From a virus, in IMG/VR virus record IMGVR_UViG_3300025769_000367, positions 1 to 35,868 of that record: a DNA stretch of 35,868 nucleotides; one strand, written 5' to 3'. Both the position numbers and the translations under genes were made by a program. This document shows positions 13,391 through 19,765 of the stretch, in pieces (the first letter of the stretch is position 1; each line of letters opens with the position of its first letter). The notes beneath the pieces are model-generated. The model had not been told where the DNA came from and did no database searches. It worked only from the letters and a program-made list of their open reading frames with translations.

Positions 13391-13525
13391 ATGAATCACA
13401 CTGACCATTCTACCTACGAACACTTATTCCATATGTTTTTATGTTGCATTGCTGGTCTAGGAATCGGCACCCTCGCTGTTTGGGGATATCAAAAAATTAA
13501 AGGAAATAAAGATCACAATCCATAA
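13391..13525 (+). CDS. Small single-pass membrane protein, 44 aa
   Basis: MNHTDHSTYEHLFHMFLCCI starts with a His-rich head, followed by a transmembrane helix (LCCIAGLGIGTLAVWGY) and a basic tail. It lies 20 bp after plastocyanin and overlaps the next gene by 1 bp (TAATG). A membrane partner of the electron-transfer gene is possible, but only from position. Confidence 0.55.
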   Translation: MNHTDHSTYEHLFHMFLCCIAGLGIGTLAVWGYQKIKGNKDHNP

Positions 13526-13734
13526 TGGAAAACAAACCAGGACAATGTTGGGACTTTGTAATGTCTTCTTTTACTAGAAGTTATGGAGTTTCTAAAGTCA
13601 TGGAAAATGAAAAATTTCATGAACTCGCATTGCAGTGGTGCGACGACAATAACTATGAGTGTAAGATTCACTTAGATGATTTGAGAAAAGTTGACGCATA
13701 TTTTAGAAACTTGTATGAAAGTGATTACATCTGA
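13525..13734 (+). CDS. Small hypothetical protein, 69 aa
   Basis: This acidic helical protein starts MENKPGQCWDFVMSSFTRS and has three Cys. It is the last gene of the plastocyanin group, before the hairpins at 13749-13795. Function unknown. Confidence 0.65.
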   Translation: MENKPGQCWDFVMSSFTRSYGVSKVMENEKFHELALQWCDDNNYECKIHLDDLRKVDAYFRNLYESDYI

Positions 13735-13748
13735 AACCTCATATAAAG

Positions 13749-13810
13749 TCTCAGAAATGCTGAGAGATACCTGGCCTCAACTTTACAGGCCAGGTAAACC
13801 ATTGTATAAT
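13749..13810 (+). promoter_or_regulatory. Two hairpins; the second has a -35 in its loop and a -10 downstream
   Basis: A first small hairpin (TCTCAG / CTGAGA, 13749-13765) is followed by a perfect 9-bp stem ACCTGGCCT (13769-13777) / AGGCCAGGT (13787-13795). TTTACA (13782-13787) in that second loop is exactly 17 bp before TATAAT (13805-13810). No T run follows, so termination is uncertain. The promoter fits the gene at 13833. Confidence 0.7.
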
Positions 13811-13832
13811 GAAGAACCACGGAGTGAGACCA

Positions 13833-14108
13833 ATGACGGAGAAAAAGAACACAAGTGCTGATATGCTTGGGCAGTTTTCTATTGCCCTTCAGCAACTTGG
13901 ATGGGACCCTGAAGATGAACTGAGGGTTGATATTGGAGGTGTTGCCGCAACGGGAACCGCAACTCATCCAGATGCAAATCCCAAATGGGCAAAACCTTTT
14001 GGAACTATTACTTATCAAAAGGATGCTTTCATTGTAATTAAAAATGTAAGTCGCAATCCTATCATTTCTTCTCAACCAAATCCAGATTTGAAAGCATATC
14101 ATGCATGA
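13833..14108 (+). CDS. Hypothetical protein, 91 aa
   Basis: ATG 13833 is chosen because ATG 13809 lies within the -10 box and so is not on the transcript; GGAG at 13821-13824 fits the later start. It contains FSIALQQLGWDPEDELRVDIGG and a beta-rich C-terminus. Overlaps the next gene by 8 bp. Function unknown. Confidence 0.65.
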   Translation: MTEKKNTSADMLGQFSIALQQLGWDPEDELRVDIGGVAATGTATHPDANPKWAKPFGTITYQKDAFIVIKNVSRNPIISSQPNPDLKAYHA

Positions 14109-14379
14109 AAACTATTCGGTAATTGATTTAAATACTGGAAAAAGAATTGCTGACTGTGCTACTTTGGAAGATGCAAAAATGATGGTTTCTTTTAGTCCTG
14201 CCAATAGAGCATATAGAAAGAATCGATTTATTGTGGATCAAGTTATTGACATAACTTCTACTACAGATAAACAACTTCCAGGACAATTAGGATTACCTTC
14301 TACAAAAGAGAGACTATCAGATTCTGAAGAAATGATTCTTTTACCAGAAGCAGAAGGAATTCCTTTTATCACTAAATAA
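14101..14379 (+). CDS. Hypothetical protein, 92 aa
   Basis: MHENYSVIDLNTGKRIADCA opens a small soluble protein whose C-terminal third (QLGLPSTKERLSDSEEMILL) looks disordered. It overlaps the previous gene and lies 20 bp before glutaredoxin. Function unknown. Confidence 0.65.
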   Translation: MHENYSVIDLNTGKRIADCATLEDAKMMVSFSPANRAYRKNRFIVDQVIDITSTTDKQLPGQLGLPSTKERLSDSEEMILLPEAEGIPFITK

Positions 14380-14399
14380 CTTTCAGTTTCTTATTTACT

Positions 14400-14636
14400 A
14401 TGAACTTTACAATTTATTCTAAGGACGGATGTCCTTATTGCTCAAAAGTTGAAAAGGTTCTTAATCTATCAAATCTTCAATATGAAGTTAAGAAACTTGA
14501 TGTTGACTTTAATAGAGAAGATTTTTATGATAAATTTGGAAAAGGATCTACATTCCCTAGAGTTCTTTTGAATGGCAATTTAATTGGTGGATGCAATGAA
14601 ACTGTAATGTACCTTTTGGAAAATAAGATTATTTAA
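14400..14636 (+). CDS. nrdC: Glutaredoxin
   Basis: This 78-residue thioredoxin-fold protein has the active site CPYC (residues 11-14), the cis-Pro segment TFPRVLL and the GGCNE loop, all in the expected order. T4-type phages use such proteins to reduce ribonucleotide reductase during deoxynucleotide synthesis. It is joined to the next gene by a 1-bp overlap (TAATG). A diverged relative lies at 16965-17204. Confidence 0.9.
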   Translation: MNFTIYSKDGCPYCSKVEKVLNLSNLQYEVKKLDVDFNREDFYDKFGKGSTFPRVLLNGNLIGGCNETVMYLLENKII

Positions 14637-14992
14637 TGGACAATAATTTTCACGAAGTTTATTTTGATGTTGACCAAGCAATCGATTTTGCTTTTGAAAA
14701 TAAATTTGTTTTAAAATTTTATGATTATTTAAAATTAAGAAATGTGACGAGGAAGCAAGTTGAAGAGTTTATTTCTAGCGAAACTTCTGTTGAAATTTCT
14801 GATTTGGTAAATGAATTAGAAGAGTACCTTGAGGGTGGTTCTGACAATAATCACAAGATGCTTCGTGAAGCATACGGACATATTCCAAAACCACAAGCAA
14901 GAAAGATTAAAACTTATTTGTATGGCATCTTAGAAGATGCATGGAAGTACAGTCATGACAAGCGACCAGGCCGACGAAAGAAAACTAAATAA
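14636..14992 (+). CDS. Conserved cyanophage hypothetical protein, 118 aa
   Basis: It is acidic and helical at the start and strongly basic at the end (YSHDKRPGRRKKTK). The central section (KMLREAYGHIPKPQARKIKTYLYGILEDAWKY) is the most distinctive part. Overlaps the next gene in another frame. Possibly nucleic-acid binding from charge alone. Confidence 0.7.
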   Translation: MDNNFHEVYFDVDQAIDFAFENKFVLKFYDYLKLRNVTRKQVEEFISSETSVEISDLVNELEEYLEGGSDNNHKMLREAYGHIPKPQARKIKTYLYGILEDAWKYSHDKRPGRRKKTK

Positions 14993-15158
14993 AACAGAAC
15001 CCCAAATCAATCGGGGATTTGAGTTAATGTTACGTAATAGGAGGAGTAAACCAGAACCACCAAAAACTTTTCAATTAAAGTTTGGTAAGATGGTTTCTCT
15101 CTTCCGTAGAGAGATTGTTTTACACCTAAACTTTTACATAGACATTAGGAAAAAATAA
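14955..15158 (+). CDS. Small basic cyanophage protein, 67 aa
   Basis: MTSDQADERKLNKTEPQINR begins a protein with two conserved-looking patches, GFELMLRNRRSK and PPKTFQLKFGKMVSLFRREI. I recall near-identical proteins from other cyanomyoviruses, without function. ATG 14955 is preferred to ATG 14937. It overlaps the previous gene by 38 bp. Confidence 0.65.
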   Translation: MTSDQADERKLNKTEPQINRGFELMLRNRRSKPEPPKTFQLKFGKMVSLFRREIVLHLNFYIDIRKK

Positions 15159-15178
15159 ACTCTCTCTGGAGAAGGAAA

Positions 15179-15403
15179 ATGTTAGCAGTAACTCTAACGA
15201 TCAGCACTCTTATTTCAATAATGTTCTTTTTTGTTGGAGGTGTGGTAGGATGGTTGGCCAAAGAACATTTCTACAACACTGTTCCAGCATATACTCACCC
15301 AGAGATGTTTGATGAGAATGGTAATCTTTTACCTGATGAAATTTTAGCAGTACGATTTGAAAACAATTATGACGACTACACCGAAGAAGACGACGAAGAC
15401 TAG
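15179..15403 (+). CDS. Small membrane protein with acidic tail, 74 aa
   Basis: The N-terminal transmembrane helix (residues about 3-27, ending FFVGGVVGWLAKEH) is followed by a Pro-containing segment and a very acidic C-terminus (DDYTEEDDED). A good GGAGAAGG precedes ATG 15179. The acidic tail is encoded where the next gene already starts. Function unknown. Confidence 0.7.
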   Translation: MLAVTLTISTLISIMFFFVGGVVGWLAKEHFYNTVPAYTHPEMFDENGNLLPDEILAVRFENNYDDYTEEDDED

Positions 15404-15965
15404 AACTGTAAGAACTAGAAGTAGTGAACCAAAACCTGAAATTGACCTTCCCGCAAATCCTTTCATGTTTGAGGTTTTTGAACTAGTTTCAAAGCAAAAA
15501 ACAAAACAAAAAAAAGTTGAAACGCTTAGAAAATACGATCACCAATCTTTGAGATCTATTTTTATTTGGAACTTTGATGAATCTGTAATTAGTATGCTTC
15601 CTGAAGGTAATGTTCCTTATGCTGATGCAAATGACCAATCTGTATATAGCGGAACTCTTTCTGAAAATATTGATAAAGAAATTAAAGGTGGAGAATCTGC
15701 GATTGGTCAAGATTTAGATTCTAGTGGAAGAACATCTTTGCGCAGAGAATATCAAAATCTTTATCACTATGTCAAATATGGCAATAATAAATTGAATAAT
15801 ATTCGTAGAGAAACTATGTTTATTAACCTTCTCCGCAGTTTACATCCACAAGAAGCACAGATTCTAATTCTTACAAAAGATAAAAAACTTGAAACTAAAT
15901 ATAAAATTACCAAAGATATTGTTTCTGAGGCATATCCAGAAATTCGTTGGGGAGGCCGTTCGTGA
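15369..15965 (+). CDS. Conserved cyanomyovirus protein, 198 aa, unknown function
   Basis: ATG 15369 is chosen over the in-frame TTG 15357. The N-terminus is a basic Thr/Lys/Arg tail (TTTPKKTTKTRTVRTRSSEP). It is followed by a helical domain with EVFELVSKQKTKQKKVETLR, and a C-terminal part ending EAYPEIRWGGRS. From memory this family is widespread in T4-like cyanophages as a protein of unknown function; the charge pattern suggests DNA or RNA contact. Confidence 0.75.
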   Translation: MTTTPKKTTKTRTVRTRSSEPKPEIDLPANPFMFEVFELVSKQKTKQKKVETLRKYDHQSLRSIFIWNFDESVISMLPEGNVPYADANDQSVYSGTLSENIDKEIKGGESAIGQDLDSSGRTSLRREYQNLYHYVKYGNNKLNNIRRETMFINLLRSLHPQEAQILILTKDKKLETKYKITKDIVSEAYPEIRWGGRS

Positions 15966-15985
15966 CAATTGTGCAGGAGAAAATT

Positions 15986-16297
15986 ATGGCAGATCAAAAT
16001 ACTAGAAATTATTTGAGCGTTCTGCCTCATGAATATGGATGCGAAATTCTTCTTGAAAAAACTACCTTAGATAAGGTTAAGGACCCTTCATTTCCAAATG
16101 ATGCATACTGCATCTGGTATAAAGTTGAAGAAGAAACCTTTATGGATTTAACACGATGTAGAAAGAGAGTAGATCTTTTTGATATGTACTATGACAAATA
16201 TGGTCCAGGAGCAGTTCAAAAGATTGACTTTGGATATGGAAGAACTAATCCCAAACTTTGGGGAATTAAACCATCAGAAAAGAAAAAGAAAAGATGA
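15986..16297 (+). CDS. Hypothetical cyanophage protein, 103 aa
   Basis: ATG 15986 follows AGGAG by a normal distance and is preferred to 15947. The sequence starts MADQNTRNYLSVLPHEYGCE and ends in a Lys-rich tail. It contains FMDLTRCRKRVDLFDMYYDK. I do not recognise a domain. ATGA overlap downstream. Confidence 0.7.
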   Translation: MADQNTRNYLSVLPHEYGCEILLEKTTLDKVKDPSFPNDAYCIWYKVEEETFMDLTRCRKRVDLFDMYYDKYGPGAVQKIDFGYGRTNPKLWGIKPSEKKKKR

Positions 16298-16479
16298 GTG
16301 AAGGATTTGATAAAAAAGATTTGGAGGTCTCTAGTTATAATGATGAAGTAAAAAATCTCCTCAAAAAATACAAGAAGATTAAAAAGTATATGAAGTCTCC
16401 TTTATATGCTATTAAAGAAATTGATGGAACAGAAAATATCGTTAGCAATTTGTTAAAAGAACTAGATACCAATAAATAA
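16294..16479 (+). CDS. Small Lys-rich hypothetical protein, 61 aa
   Basis: MSEGFDKKDLEVSSYNDEVK is followed by a basic helix (LLKKYKKIKKYMKS). It is coupled to the previous gene by ATGA. Function unknown. Confidence 0.65.
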   Translation: MSEGFDKKDLEVSSYNDEVKNLLKKYKKIKKYMKSPLYAIKEIDGTENIVSNLLKELDTNK

Positions 16480-16497
16480 AACTAAACGAGGGATATA

Positions 16498-16815
16498 ATG
16501 CTTTCTTCTCAATATAGACTCCGACTGGAGAGTATTTGTGGTAGAATTGCAAGGCGTGAAGAAGTCCTAATAGAAGATATGATATGGGCTCAAAAACTTG
16601 CAAAGTCAAATGGATCTGCTGAAGCAATGCTTCGTAGAGCAAGACGGGCAGCAAACAATCCAGAGATGCAAGAAGGAAGTCTAGATGACTTTATGAATGC
16701 GATGGATCTTGGAGATCCAGATCCATCAAATCATCGCACAGGATTTACAAGTGCTGATGATATAATCGACTTTTTCTCACAAGATAAACCAGAAGATTGG
16801 AGGCAGAGAGATTGA
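16498..16815 (+). CDS. Conserved cyanomyovirus protein, 105 aa
   Basis: The helical N-terminus (LRLESICGRIARREEVLIED) is followed by an Arg-rich helix (AMLRRARRAANNPEM) and the conserved-looking segment MDLGDPDPSNHRTGF. I remember similar proteins across T4-like cyanophages, without established function. GAGGG before ATG 16498 is the ribosome-binding site. Confidence 0.75.
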   Translation: MLSSQYRLRLESICGRIARREEVLIEDMIWAQKLAKSNGSAEAMLRRARRAANNPEMQEGSLDDFMNAMDLGDPDPSNHRTGFTSADDIIDFFSQDKPEDWRQRD

Positions 16816-16968
16816 GTGAAACATTATATTATAGCGATTCAATTTATGGATGATGAAATAAAAACTTATAATATCATTTCCACTGCTTCTAAATGGTTTG
16901 TATTACATTCTACATTAGCACACGTACCAGAGTTTAAAAGTTATCTAATTAAGTCTTATCCACTATGA
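16816..16968 (+). CDS. Small hypothetical protein, 50 aa, GTG start
   Basis: GTG 16816 lies right at the previous stop (TGAGTG), and the ORF ends in an ATGA overlap with the next gene. It starts VKHYIIAIQFMDDEIKTYNI. The tight coupling on both sides is the main support. Function unknown. Confidence 0.5.
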   Translation: MKHYIIAIQFMDDEIKTYNIISTASKWFVLHSTLAHVPEFKSYLIKSYPL

Positions 16969-17204
16969 ATGAAACGGCAGTAATCTATAGTAACGGTAGT
17001 CAAGAGTGTGAGCGCATTGGTATGCTTCTTAAGAATCTTGGTGGAGAGTTTCATGAATATATTGAGGGTGTTGACTTTAGTGAACGTCAGTTTGAAATGG
17101 AGTTTGGTAAAGAAGCAACATATCCTCAGGTAGCAATTGGTAGTAAACACATTGGGAGTATTAAAGAAACATTACAATATCTTAAGAACGAAGAACTTAT
17201 TTAA
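16965..17204 (+). CDS. Glutaredoxin-like protein with broken active site, 79 aa
   Basis: It aligns with the glutaredoxin at 14400-14636 along its length: YSNGSQEC replaces YSKDGCPYC, TYPQVAIG replaces TFPRVLLN, and HIGSIKETLQYL replaces LIGGCNETVMYL. The first catalytic Cys is Ser, and only the second Cys of the CxxC motif remains. A redox role through a single Cys, or a non-redox binding role, is possible. It is the last gene before the riboswitch promoter. Confidence 0.75.
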   Translation: MNETAVIYSNGSQECERIGMLLKNLGGEFHEYIEGVDFSERQFEMEFGKEATYPQVAIGSKHIGSIKETLQYLKNEELI

Positions 17205-17230
17205 AACTGTATCATAAAATACAAAAACAG

Positions 17231-17259
17231 TTGACTATATAAGTTAATGGCACTATAAT
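17231..17259 (+). promoter_or_regulatory. Promoter TTGACT-N17-TATAAT for the riboswitch operon
   Basis: TTGACT at 17231-17236 and TATAAT at 17254-17259 are 17 bp apart. The expected start, about 17266, is one base before the aptamer begins. Confidence 0.85.
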
Positions 17260-17266
17260 GTGCTTA

Positions 17267-17365
17267 CGTTCAACCAGGAAACTGGTCGCAAGTAGGACGG
17301 CGGAACGGATCGTTCATTCGCTATTCGCAAATAGCGAACGCAAACCGCCCGAAGGAACGGGTTTT
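17267..17365 (+). promoter_or_regulatory. Glutamine riboswitch-like leader (glnA / Downstream-peptide class)
   Basis: The order of elements matches the glutamine aptamer: CGTTCA (17267-17272), hairpin P2 ACCAG-GAAA-CTGGT (17273-17286), the conserved joining strand GCAAGTAGG (17288-17296; consensus GGAAGUAGG), P3 GGCGG (17299-17303) / CCGCC (17345-17349), then CGAAGGAACG (17350-17359). Here GAACG closes P1 with CGTTC. P3 carries an extra perfect hairpin TTCGCTATT-CGCA-AATAGCGAA (17317-17338). An alternative hairpin CCCG (17348-17351) / CGGG (17358-17361) followed by TTTT would break P1 and P3. The next gene is a 44-codon ORF, as is typical of Downstream-peptide RNAs. Confidence 0.85.
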
Positions 17366-17394
17366 AATTAACTCATTTCTTTGGAGGCAATCTC

Positions 17395-17529
17395 ATGGCT
17401 AAAGTCGTATATCGTGGTGCCGCTTATGACACCAATGACCGTCTGAATAAGATGGTTTGCACAAAAGAAACCTTTGTAGAAACTTACAGAGGTGTGAAGC
17501 ATACCGAAACCAAAGAGGTATGCAAATGA
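17395..17529 (+). CDS. Riboswitch-controlled small protein, 44 aa, DUF4278-like
   Basis: MAKVVYRGAAYDTNDRLNKM ... ETYRGVKHTETK contains two YRG motifs, as in the small cyanobacterial DUF4278 family, whose function is not known. It follows GGAGG at a normal distance and is the first gene after the glutamine aptamer. Overlaps the next ORF by ATGA. The DUF4278 assignment is by eye and moderate. Confidence 0.7.
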   Translation: MAKVVYRGAAYDTNDRLNKMVCTKETFVETYRGVKHTETKEVCK

Positions 17530-17627
17530 AACTGAATGTCCTGCAGCTTGTAAAAGAGCAAAAACAAAAACAGAATAGACTACATAAAGCACAAATTGCA
17601 CAACTTGTTGGAGCAAAGAAATGCTAG
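17526..17627 (+). CDS. Tiny basic helical protein, 33 aa
   Basis: MKLNVLQLVKEQKQKQNRLH continues to a Cys terminus. It is amphipathic and rich in Lys and Gln, and is coupled by ATGA to the riboswitch-controlled gene. Function unknown. Confidence 0.55.
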   Translation: MKLNVLQLVKEQKQKQNRLHKAQIAQLVGAKKC

Positions 17628-17701
17628 CCGTAGTAGAAATAACTTTGGCATCAATGGCATTTATGCTATTGATAGTTGCTGAAGTTCACTTACTTAAATG
17701 A
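17621..17701 (+). CDS. Tiny membrane peptide, 26 aa
   Basis: MLAVVEITLASMAFMLLIVA forms one hydrophobic helix with a short polar end. It overlaps the previous ORF by 7 bp and ends just before the terminator at 17704. Likely the third member of the riboswitch operon. Confidence 0.5.
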   Translation: MLAVVEITLASMAFMLLIVAEVHLLK

Positions 17702-17703
17702 CT

Positions 17704-17740
17704 AGAGAGGGTTGACACCCTCTCTTTTTTTATGTAAAAT
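17704..17740 (+). promoter_or_regulatory. Terminator hairpin with consensus -35 across its loop
   Basis: The perfect 9-bp stem AGAGAGGGT / ACCCTCTCT (17704-17712 and 17717-17725) is followed by a T run. TTGACA (17712-17717) spans the loop and is exactly 17 bp before TAAAAT (17735-17740). It ends the riboswitch operon and likely starts the thyX transcript at 17762. Confidence 0.8.
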
Positions 17741-17761
17741 AATAAAGGTATAGGATTTCCA

Positions 17762-17920
17762 ATGGACAAAGAGAAACTTAAACTGATTATTAGAAATCTA
17801 GAATCTCTGGTAGAATGCCTTAAGTCAGAAGTTTATTCTGATGTAGATGCTTATAAGTATGAAGAACTAGGTCCAACAATCACCGACTATGATGAAATCT
17901 TTTATGAAGATGAAGACTGA
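17762..17920 (+). CDS. Small acidic protein, 52 aa
   Basis: The helical start MDKEKLKLIIRNLESLVECL leads into an acidic tail ending EIFYEDED. It shares a 1-bp TGATG junction with the next gene and is first after the promoter at 17712-17740. Function unknown. Confidence 0.65.
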   Translation: MDKEKLKLIIRNLESLVECLKSEVYSDVDAYKYEELGPTITDYDEIFYEDED

Positions 17921-18099
17921 TGTATGAAGATTTAGATTCCTTCGAAAGGGCATTGCAACACTTTGGTACTCGCACCGATGTTATTATTGCAATGGAAATG
18001 GGAGATAAGATTGATGGAGAGACTGCCTATCAACTTATCAAAGCAGAGTTGAAAGAACTCAAAAAGAAACGTAAAAATTATAAGAAAGAAAATGAGTGA
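17920..18099 (+). CDS. Small helical protein upstream of thyX, 59 aa
   Basis: MYEDLDSFERALQHFGTRTD is followed by a Lys-rich helix (LKELKKKRKNYKKENE). It overlaps thyX by 8 bp, so it is probably co-translated with it. Function unknown. Confidence 0.65.
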   Translation: MYEDLDSFERALQHFGTRTDVIIAMEMGDKIDGETAYQLIKAELKELKKKRKNYKKENE

Positions 18100-18733
18100 G
18101 CAAGTAAAACTGATCTCTGTGACCCCTGATGCTGAGAAGGTAATGGGGTACGTAGCGAGGGTCAGCAACCCCTCTAACCAGGAGAACCCGAACGTTGCGG
18201 GTCTTCTTAAGTACTGCGTGAAACACCAGCACTGGAGCGTCTTTGAGCAGGCATTCATGACGCTTGAAATCGAGACCACTAGGGGCATTGCGGCCCAAAT
18301 CCTCAGGCACCGTTCATTCACCTATCAAGAGTTCTCACAACGGTATGCTGACAGTTCTCTTCTAGGAGATAGTATTCCTCTCTTTGACTTGCGTCGTCAG
18401 GATACAAAGAATCGTCAAAACTCTATTGATGATATTGATGATTCTGTAAAGCAAGAGTTTGAGAGCAAGATTCGTAAGCACTTTGATGACTCGATGGTTC
18501 TCTATCAGTCAATGCTTGATATGGGAATTGCAAAAGAGTGTGCTCGTTTTGTATTGCCTCTGGCAACTCCAACAAGAATCTATATGAGTGGATCGTGCCG
18601 TTCTTGGATTCATTATATCTCTCTGCGTTCTGGTCACGGAACTCAGAAGGAGCATATGGATATTGCTGATGCTTGCAAAAAGATCTTTATGGAACAGTTT
18701 CCAACTGTTTCGGAAGCACTTGAATGGGTCTAA
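18092..18733 (+). CDS. thyX: Flavin-dependent thymidylate synthase
   Basis: ThyX makes dTMP from dUMP using FAD, NADPH and methylene-tetrahydrofolate. The signature RHRSFTYQEFSQRY (residues 72-85) matches the family motif RHRxxSxxxxSxR, with Thr for the first Ser. The C-terminal part (CRSWIHYISLRSGHGTQKEH) holds the substrate-binding region. The length, 213 residues, is normal. By eye, the first 230 bp or so are clearly G+C-rich and the rest AT-rich, so the gene may be mosaic. Confidence 0.93.
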   Translation: MSEQVKLISVTPDAEKVMGYVARVSNPSNQENPNVAGLLKYCVKHQHWSVFEQAFMTLEIETTRGIAAQILRHRSFTYQEFSQRYADSSLLGDSIPLFDLRRQDTKNRQNSIDDIDDSVKQEFESKIRKHFDDSMVLYQSMLDMGIAKECARFVLPLATPTRIYMSGSCRSWIHYISLRSGHGTQKEHMDIADACKKIFMEQFPTVSEALEWV

Positions 18734-18755
18734 ATATAATATCTTGAATTTATAA
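18731..18755 (+). repeat. 25-bp repeat after thyX, possible promoter
   Basis: It starts with the thyX TAA stop and reads TAAATATAATATCTTGAATT, then TATAA. A copy with 22 of 25 identical bases lies at 26668-26692, also starting on a stop codon. It includes TATAAT at 18735-18740 but no good -35; a middle or late promoter is possible. Confidence 0.6.
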
Positions 18756-18757
18756 CA

Positions 18758-19006
18758 ATGGCGACATATCCAATAGTTCACAAAGAAACTGGTGAACAGA
18801 ACGAAGTTACGATGAGTGTTAATGATTGGGATCAATGGAAAGAAGACAATCCCGATTGGATTCGGGATTGGTCTGATCCATCAACATGCCCATCTTCTGG
18901 TGAGGTGGGAGAATGGAAGGATAAACTAATACAAAAAAATCCTGGTTGGAACGACGTATTAGCAAAAGCATCAAAGGCTCCAAAATCTTCAGTAAAGACT
19001 ATCTAA
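18758..19006 (+). CDS. Conserved cyanophage hypothetical protein, 82 aa
   Basis: MATYPIVHKETGEQNEVTMS opens a Trp- and Pro-rich protein (DWDQWKEDNPDWIRDWSDPS). The layout, with a KETGE turn near the start, recalls the small FmdB-like proteins of T4-like cyanophages, but the zinc Cys residues are missing. Located just upstream of phoH. Confidence 0.7.
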   Translation: MATYPIVHKETGEQNEVTMSVNDWDQWKEDNPDWIRDWSDPSTCPSSGEVGEWKDKLIQKNPGWNDVLAKASKAPKSSVKTI

Positions 19007-19012
19007 TTCAAT

Positions 19013-19765
19013 ATGTCAAGAAAAAAAAGAGACGATCAACCAATTGGTGTTGGTATGACTGCAAAGCAAATGAAAAGAAAAAAACCAATCGGCACTGATC
19101 TATTGAGGGAAGTTGAACCTCTTACAGAAAATCAAAGTGCATTGTATGATTCATTTTCAAAAGGTAAAAACTTAGTTGCATATGGAGCAGCAGGAACAGG
19201 AAAGACTTTTATAACTCTCTATAATGCTCTTAAAGAAGTTTTGGATTTGAGAACTCCTTATGAAAAAATTTATATTGTAAGGTCTCTCGTAGCAACAAGA
19301 GAGATTGGATTTCTTCCAGGAGATCATGAAGATAAATCTTCTCTTTACCAAATTCCATATAAGAATATGGTAAAGTACATGTTTGAAATGCCAGATGATG
19401 CATCATTTGAGATGCTCTATGGCAATCTTAAAACTCAAGGAACTATTAGTTTCTGGAGTACTTCTTTTATTCGTGGCACTACTTTAGATAATTGCATTAT
19501 TATTGTTGATGAGTTTCAAAATTTAAACTTCCATGAGTTAGATTCCATTATCACTCGCGTTGGTGAAAACTCTAAGATTATGTTTTGTGGTGATGCAACT
19601 CAATCCGATCTTGTTAAGACCAATGAAAAAAATGGCATTAGCGACTTCATGAAAATTTTAAGGAACATGCCATCATGCGATGTAATCGAATTTGGTGTTG
19701 AAGATATTGTTCGCTCTGGATTGTGTAAAGAATATCTAATTGCAAAAATGGAACTTGGTCTATGA
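19013..19765 (+). CDS. phoH: PhoH-like P-loop ATPase
   Basis: The Walker A motif GAAGTGKT lies at residues 58-65 and Walker B IIIVDEFQN near residue 160, followed by the sensor-like FCGDATQSD. This is the PhoH core, which resembles superfamily 1 helicase cores. The first 30 residues are a basic tail. phoH is common in marine phages; its role, perhaps in RNA handling or phosphate stress, is not settled. ATGA overlap with the nuclease gene downstream. Confidence 0.93.
   Translation: MSRKKRDDQPIGVGMTAKQMKRKKPIGTDLLREVEPLTENQSALYDSFSKGKNLVAYGAAGTGKTFITLYNALKEVLDLRTPYEKIYIVRSLVATREIGFLPGDHEDKSSLYQIPYKNMVKYMFEMPDDASFEMLYGNLKTQGTISFWSTSFIRGTTLDNCIIIVDEFQNLNFHELDSIITRVGENSKIMFCGDATQSDLVKTNEKNGISDFMKILRNMPSCDVIEFGVEDIVRSGLCKEYLIAKMELGL

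Noticed and set aside
16498-16815. Naming this protein gp33
   Set aside because: The protein at 20432-20689 matches T4 gp33 directly and sits next to gp59, so that name was given there instead.
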